Shown: positions 53,024 through 56,895 of the stretch, in pieces
Position numbering within the stretch: the first letter of the stretch is position 1
Layout: each line of letters begins with the position of its first letter
Program-made: the position numbers and the translations under genes
Origin: JASHSH01 sp036490215
GTDB lineage: Bacteria > Pseudomonadota > Alphaproteobacteria > Rhodospirillales > Magnetospirillaceae
Direction of reading: 5' to 3'
Length of the DNA: 56,895 nucleotides
NCBI GenBank assembly: GCA_036490215.1
Contig: DASXEH010000028.1
Location: forward strand, 1 to 56,895
The notes under the pieces: model-generated
What the model was told of the DNA's origin: nothing
Databases searched by the model: none
Seen by the model: only the letters and a program-made list of their open reading frames with translations

Positions 53024-53982
53024 ATCTCAAGGCGCTTGCCATTCTTGGTGTGCTGGCGGTTCTCGCGCTTCCGGGCTGGCTCATCCAATCCGACTATTGG
53101 ATGAACTTTGCCATCATGGTTCTGTACGCGGCGTTGCTAGGCCAGGCCTGGAACATTCTGGCCGGCTACGGCGGGCAGTTCTCGTTTGGCCACGCCGCAT
53201 TCTTCGGGACCGGCGCCTATGCTCAGGCGATCCTGCAGATGAGCGTCGGGCTCGACCCGTGGCTGTGCTTCCTGTTATCGGGCCTATTGGGTGGAATCGC
53301 AGGTGCCGTGGTTGGTGTGCTGAGCTTCCGCTACAACCTGCGCGGCTCGTATTTCGCGTTGGTCACGCTGGCGTTTGCCGAAGTGTTCCGCATCGTCGCT
53401 AAATCGGTCGACTTCACGGGTGGCGGTAGCGGACTTCTGGTGCCACTGCACAAGGGTGCTGCCAGCGCGCAATTTGCGACGAAGGCGGGCTTCTACTATC
53501 TCATCTTTGCGCTGACGGCTTTGGGCCTTGCCATCGGCTGGTGGCTCGACCATGGCCGGTTCGGCGCCCGATTGATCGCAGTTCGCGAAAATGAAGAAGC
53601 CGCTCGCGCGTTGGGCATCAACGCATTCACCACGAAGGTGATTGCCATAACGCTGTCCGCCATTCTCGCTGGCTTCGCGGGCGCGTTCTACGTGCAGTAC
53701 TTCCTCTATATCGATCCGAATCTTGCCTACGGACCCGACATCTCGGTGGCTGCGCTGCTGGCGCCGATTATCGGTGGACTCGGAACCAGCCTTGGGCCGC
53801 TGGTCGGCGCGCTTGTGCTCCAACTCGTGAGCCGGGTGGCGCAGATGGTGGCCGGCGACGCACCGGGCATCACGCTGGTCATTTTCGGCGTCATTCTCGT
53901 GATCATGGTGGTGGCGCTGCCCGAAGGCATTTTCGGCCAGGCGCGTATCTCGGCCCGTCGCCTGATTTCGAGGCGCACATGA
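53020..53982 (+). CDS. livM: LivM-type ABC transporter permease (system 4)
   Basis: A 320-residue permease with GQAWNILAGYGGQFSFGHAA, LRGSYFALVTLAFAEVFRIV, AVRENEEAARALGI and GGLGTSLGPLVGALVL. It overlaps both neighbours by 4 bp, indicating tight translational coupling across the operon. Confidence 0.95.
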   Translation: MNLKALAILGVLAVLALPGWLIQSDYWMNFAIMVLYAALLGQAWNILAGYGGQFSFGHAAFFGTGAYAQAILQMSVGLDPWLCFLLSGLLGGIAGAVVGVLSFRYNLRGSYFALVTLAFAEVFRIVAKSVDFTGGGSGLLVPLHKGAASAQFATKAGFYYLIFALTALGLAIGWWLDHGRFGARLIAVRENEEAARALGINAFTTKVIAITLSAILAGFAGAFYVQYFLYIDPNLAYGPDISVAALLAPIIGGLGTSLGPLVGALVLQLVSRVAQMVAGDAPGITLVIFGVILVIMVVALPEGIFGQARISARRLISRRT

Positions 53983-54725
53983 TCCTTGACGTCGCCGGTG
54001 TCACCCATCGTTTCGGCGGTCTGATGGCGCTCAACAACGTCACTCTGAGCCTGGCCGAAGGCTCGATCGCGGCTTTAATCGGCCCGAATGGCGCGGGCAA
54101 GACGACGTTGTTCAGTGCGATTTCGGGCTTTCTGACTCCAGATGCGGGGCGGGTTGTCTTTGCCGGGCGAACGATCACCGGAATGCAGCCTCACCGGATC
54201 GCCGTAGCGGGCTTGGTGCGCACTTTTCAGATTGTCCAACCCTTTGCGCATCTGACCGTCCGCGAGAACGTCGCGATCGGCGCACACCTTCATATCAAGA
54301 ACCGCCGTTTGGCATTGGAGCATGCCGGCGAGATCGCGAAGAAGGTGGGGTTTGGCGGCCAGTTAGACCAAGTGGCCGGTAATCTGACAGTTGCGGGCCG
54401 GAAGCGCTTGGAACTCGCCCGGGCTTTGGCCACGGCGCCGAAGCTTCTCCTGTTGGATGAGGTGATGGCCGGCCTGGTGCCCAACGAGATCGAGGAGATC
54501 GTTGCCATCATCCGCGCTATTCGCGATGGCGGCGTTACAGTGCTGTTGGTCGAGCACATCATGCAGGCCGTCAACAGCTTGGCCGAGCATTGTTTCGTGC
54601 TGTGCGATGGCGCGCTGATCGCGTCGGGCTCACCAAAGCAAGTCGGCGCCGATCCCGTGGTGATCGACGCCTATCTGGGCGCGGGTGCTGCCGAACGTCT
54701 AAAGCGGAGCGCGAGCCATGCTTGA
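53979..54725 (+). CDS. livG: LivG-type ABC transporter ATP-binding protein (system 4)
   Basis: A 248-residue ATPase with Walker A GPNGAGKTT, FQIVQPFAHLTVRENV, the subgroup signature NLTVAGRKRLELARALA and Walker B LLLLDEVMAGL. It overlaps livF by 8 bp. Confidence 0.95.
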   Translation: MILDVAGVTHRFGGLMALNNVTLSLAEGSIAALIGPNGAGKTTLFSAISGFLTPDAGRVVFAGRTITGMQPHRIAVAGLVRTFQIVQPFAHLTVRENVAIGAHLHIKNRRLALEHAGEIAKKVGFGGQLDQVAGNLTVAGRKRLELARALATAPKLLLLDEVMAGLVPNEIEEIVAIIRAIRDGGVTVLLVEHIMQAVNSLAEHCFVLCDGALIASGSPKQVGADPVVIDAYLGAGAAERLKRSASHA

Positions 54726-55419
54726 GCTCAATGGCGTTCGCTCAGGCTATGGTCCAATCGAGATCGTGCGCGGTGTCGATCTCACTGTCGAAAAGGGTGA
54801 GATCGTGGCGCTGCTCGGCGTCAACGGCGTCGGCAAATCGACGCTGATCAATACGATATGCGGTATCCTCTCGCCGTTCTCGGGAGCGATTCGCTTTATG
54901 GACGAAGATATCAGCGGCGTGCGGCCGGCGACGGTCGTCTCGCGTGGCCTGATCCAGGTTCCCGAAGGCCGCCGTATCTTCCCCAATATGAGCGTGCGAG
55001 AGAACCTGGAACTGGGCAGCTATCGCCGGGCGCGCGCTCGCCGTTCCGATAATATCGAACGGGTCTGTGACGTATTCCCGCGACTGCGCGAGCGCTTCGC
55101 GCAGCATGCAGGCACTTTGTCTGGTGGTGAGCAGCAGATGCTGGCGATCGGGCGGGCGATGATGGCCGAGCCCGAATTGTTGATTCTCGACGAACCTTCG
55201 CTCGGCCTTTCGCCGCGGTTGGTCGAAGAGATGTTTGCGCTCATTCGCCGGTTGCATGCGGACGGCGCGGCAATTCTTCTGGTCGAGCAGAACGTCGTGC
55301 AGTCGCTTGAGATCGCCGATCGGGCCTATATCATGAACAACGGCGCGATTGCTCAATCGGGTGTGCCCTCGGCAATTCTCGACTATGCCGACATCAAGCG
55401 TTCATTTTTGGGAGAATGA
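54718..55419 (+). CDS. livF: LivF-type ABC transporter ATP-binding protein (system 4)
   Basis: A 233-residue ATPase with Walker A GVNGVGKST, VPEGRRIFPNMSVRENL, LSGGEQQM and Walker B LLILDEPSLGL. Unlike system 1, the Walker A lysine is present. Its stop overlaps an ATG at 55416, 6 bp before the preferred hydratase start. Confidence 0.95.
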   Translation: MLELNGVRSGYGPIEIVRGVDLTVEKGEIVALLGVNGVGKSTLINTICGILSPFSGAIRFMDEDISGVRPATVVSRGLIQVPEGRRIFPNMSVRENLELGSYRRARARRSDNIERVCDVFPRLRERFAQHAGTLSGGEQQMLAIGRAMMAEPELLILDEPSLGLSPRLVEEMFALIRRLHADGAAILLVEQNVVQSLEIADRAYIMNNGAIAQSGVPSAILDYADIKRSFLGE

Positions 55420-55421
55420 GA

Positions 55422-56699
55422 ATGGCTCAAACTCTCGCCGAAAAGATTATCGCTCGCGCATCCGGACAGGCTCAGGTTCGGCCGGGCGAAGTCGTCACAT
55501 GCAAAGTCGATCTGGCCATGATCCATGATTCGGGTGGACCACGGCGGGTGAAACCGATTCTGGAGAAGCTACAGGTCGGCGTCTGGGACCCAAAACGGGT
55601 AGTGGCGATCTCAGACCACTATGTGCCGGCCTTCGATGCCGAGAGTGCGTCGATCTTGGCACTGACGCGGCAATGGGTGGCGGATCAGGGCATCGAGAAT
55701 TTTCACGACATGGAGGGCATCTGCCATGTCGTATTGCCCGAGCGTGGTCACCTGCGTCCCGGCATGCTGGTCGTCGGGGGCGACAGCCATTCGCCGACGG
55801 GCGGTGCCTTCGGTTGCTTTATGTTCGGTGTCGGCGCAACCGAAATGGCGGGCGTTCTCGTCACCGGCACGATCTGGTTGCGCGTGCCCGAAACGATTCG
55901 GATCGAATGGAACGGAAATTTCGGTCCCGGCGTGGTCGCCAAAGATGTGATGCTGCATCTGTGCCGGACGCTGGGCATGGACGGCGGCCGCTATCAGGCG
56001 ATCGAATATGGCGGCGATGCGATTGCGAACCTGTCCATGCTCGAGCGGATGACGTTGTGCAATATGGGGGCGGAACTCGGTGCGCAGGCCGCGCTGATCG
56101 CGCCGGATGCGACAACGGCCGCTTATCTCCAGGCCGCCGGCGCTGATCCAGGTGATATCGCGCAATGGTGTGGCGATCCGGATGCTGTTCCAGTCGAAAC
56201 GCATCGCTTCGATGCGAGCGCTTTGCAGCCGCAGGTCGCAGCGCCGCACAGCCCCGCCAATGCCGCGCCGGTCGATTCGTATGGCCCGACCAAAATCGAT
56301 CAAGCCTATATCGGCGCGTGCACCGGTGCGAAGCTGAATGACTTGCGCATGGCCGCAGAGGTTCTCAAGGGCCAAAAGGTCGCCAAGAACCTGCGTCTGC
56401 TGATCGCACCAGCCTCGACGCGCACGACAGCCGAGGCCGCCGCCGATGGCACCTTGGCGACGTTAACAGCAGCGGGCGCCATCATCATGCCGTCGGGCTG
56501 CGGAGCCTGCGCAGGTTACGGCGCCGGTGTGTTGGCTGAGAATGAGGTCTGTCTGGCCTCGACAGCCCGCAATTTCAAAGGACGGATGGGAGCGTCGTCG
56601 GCGCAGGTCTATCTGGCTTCGCCCTATACGGTTGCCGCCAGTGCGGTCGTCGGCCGGATCGCCGATCCGCGACCCTTCCTGCAGGGAGGCGCGGCATGA
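55422..56699 (+). CDS. Aconitase/3-isopropylmalate dehydratase-family large subunit
   Basis: A 425-residue LeuC/homoaconitase-type large subunit. Iron-sulfur cysteines are visible in GACTGAKL and SGCGACAG. GGDSHSPTGGAFGCFMFGVG carries the substrate-site histidine. Of the two close ATGs, 55422 has GGGAG 7 bp upstream. It is coupled directly to the transporter genes, so it is unlikely to be the housekeeping leucine enzyme. It more probably hydrates or dehydrates a transported hydroxy-diacid or triacid. Confidence 0.9.
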   Translation: MAQTLAEKIIARASGQAQVRPGEVVTCKVDLAMIHDSGGPRRVKPILEKLQVGVWDPKRVVAISDHYVPAFDAESASILALTRQWVADQGIENFHDMEGICHVVLPERGHLRPGMLVVGGDSHSPTGGAFGCFMFGVGATEMAGVLVTGTIWLRVPETIRIEWNGNFGPGVVAKDVMLHLCRTLGMDGGRYQAIEYGGDAIANLSMLERMTLCNMGAELGAQAALIAPDATTAAYLQAAGADPGDIAQWCGDPDAVPVETHRFDASALQPQVAAPHSPANAAPVDSYGPTKIDQAYIGACTGAKLNDLRMAAEVLKGQKVAKNLRLLIAPASTRTTAEAAADGTLATLTAAGAIIMPSGCGACAGYGAGVLAENEVCLASTARNFKGRMGASSAQVYLASPYTVAASAVVGRIADPRPFLQGGAA

Positions 56700-56895
56700 C
56701 CGGTGGACGCGTCTGGAAATACGGTGACAACGTCGATACGGATTCGCTCGCGCCAGGTCTCTACATGAAACAGCCCATCGCCGAATTGGCAAAACATTGC
56801 CTCGAATCCCTCGATCCGGGCTTCGCGGCTGCAGTGAGGTCAGGTGACATCATCGTCGCCGGTCGCAATTTCGGGATGGGCTCATCGAGGGAGCA
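56696..56895 (+). CDS. Aconitase/3-isopropylmalate dehydratase-family small subunit (partial, runs off window)
   Basis: The first 66 codons of a LeuD-like swivel-domain subunit are present: KYGDNVDTDSLAPGLYM and GRNFGMGSSRE, the substrate-recognition loop. ATG 56696 overlaps the large-subunit stop (ATGA), so the two form a heteromeric enzyme. The 3' end is outside the window. Confidence 0.9.
   Translation, partial: MTGGRVWKYGDNVDTDSLAPGLYMKQPIAELAKHCLESLDPGFAAAVRSGDIIVAGRNFGMGSSRE

Noticed and set aside
1..56895. Search for tRNA, rRNA, CRISPR arrays, insertion sequences and integrase genes
   Set aside because: No cloverleaf-like gene, regularly spaced repeat, transposase or recombinase family was recognised on either strand.

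Overview
The window is about 57 kb of GC-rich DNA with dense, mostly overlapping operons (ATGA or GTGA stop-start junctions, frequent GTG starts, strong AGGAGG-type ribosome sites). Gene families and style fit a metabolically versatile soil alphaproteobacterium (Hyphomicrobiales or Rhodospirillales type). This is inference: there is no rRNA or tRNA in the window to place it. I saw no insertion sequence, prophage or CRISPR array. The region is a catabolic island with four complete branched-chain-amino-acid-type (Liv) ABC importers, each tied to its own set of degradative enzymes and a regulator.

Left part (1-13.2 kb): a cut xdhC, a LysR regulator and a cupin-type XRE regulator. A plus-strand SDR-thiolase-carboxylesterase operon (2190-5988) converges on a minus-strand Liv operon (11045-5995). 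The promoters of these two operons carry the same arrangement, TTGACA-N16-GGAAAC-N5-GGAAAC, so they are probably one regulon of the XRE-cupin protein. Upstream lies a minus-strand ring-cleavage operon: LigA-like, LigB-like and a cysteine amidohydrolase.

Centre (13.3-32.3 kb): a GntR regulator, a creatininase-family enzyme and two tandem PhlG/phloretin-hydrolase-like genes. A second Liv system with fused ATPases follows, directly continued by cyclase, cupin, SDR, 3-hydroxyacyl-CoA-dehydrogenase-like and BKACE genes and an IclR regulator. Together these match, step by step, a reductive phloroglucinol route: acyl-phloroglucinol hydrolysis, SDR ring reduction, cyclohydrolase ring opening, dehydrogenation to triacetate, and BKACE cleavage. 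This is the most interesting hypothesis in the window. A 3-hydroxyisobutyrate-dehydrogenase-like gene is broken by a 5-bp tandem duplication. A third Liv system follows.

Right part (32.3-56.9 kb): a divergent block with a D-2-hydroxyacid dehydrogenase and an M24 protein on one side and a TPP decarboxylase, aldehyde dehydrogenase, FAD 2-hydroxyacid oxidase and Ldh2-type dehydrogenase on the other. This resembles a mandelate-type alpha-hydroxyacid pathway. Next come a second copy of the cyclase (x2)-SDR-dehydrogenase module under a LysR gene, a zinc alcohol dehydrogenase, a cupin-CocE-MFS operon, and a GntR/UTRA regulator. A fourth Liv system leads into an aconitase-family large/small subunit pair cut by the window end. 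A shared ATAAC-N5-GTTAT dyad links the hydroxyacid block and the second cyclase module. Three of the four Liv operons have a strong hairpin just after the binding-protein gene.
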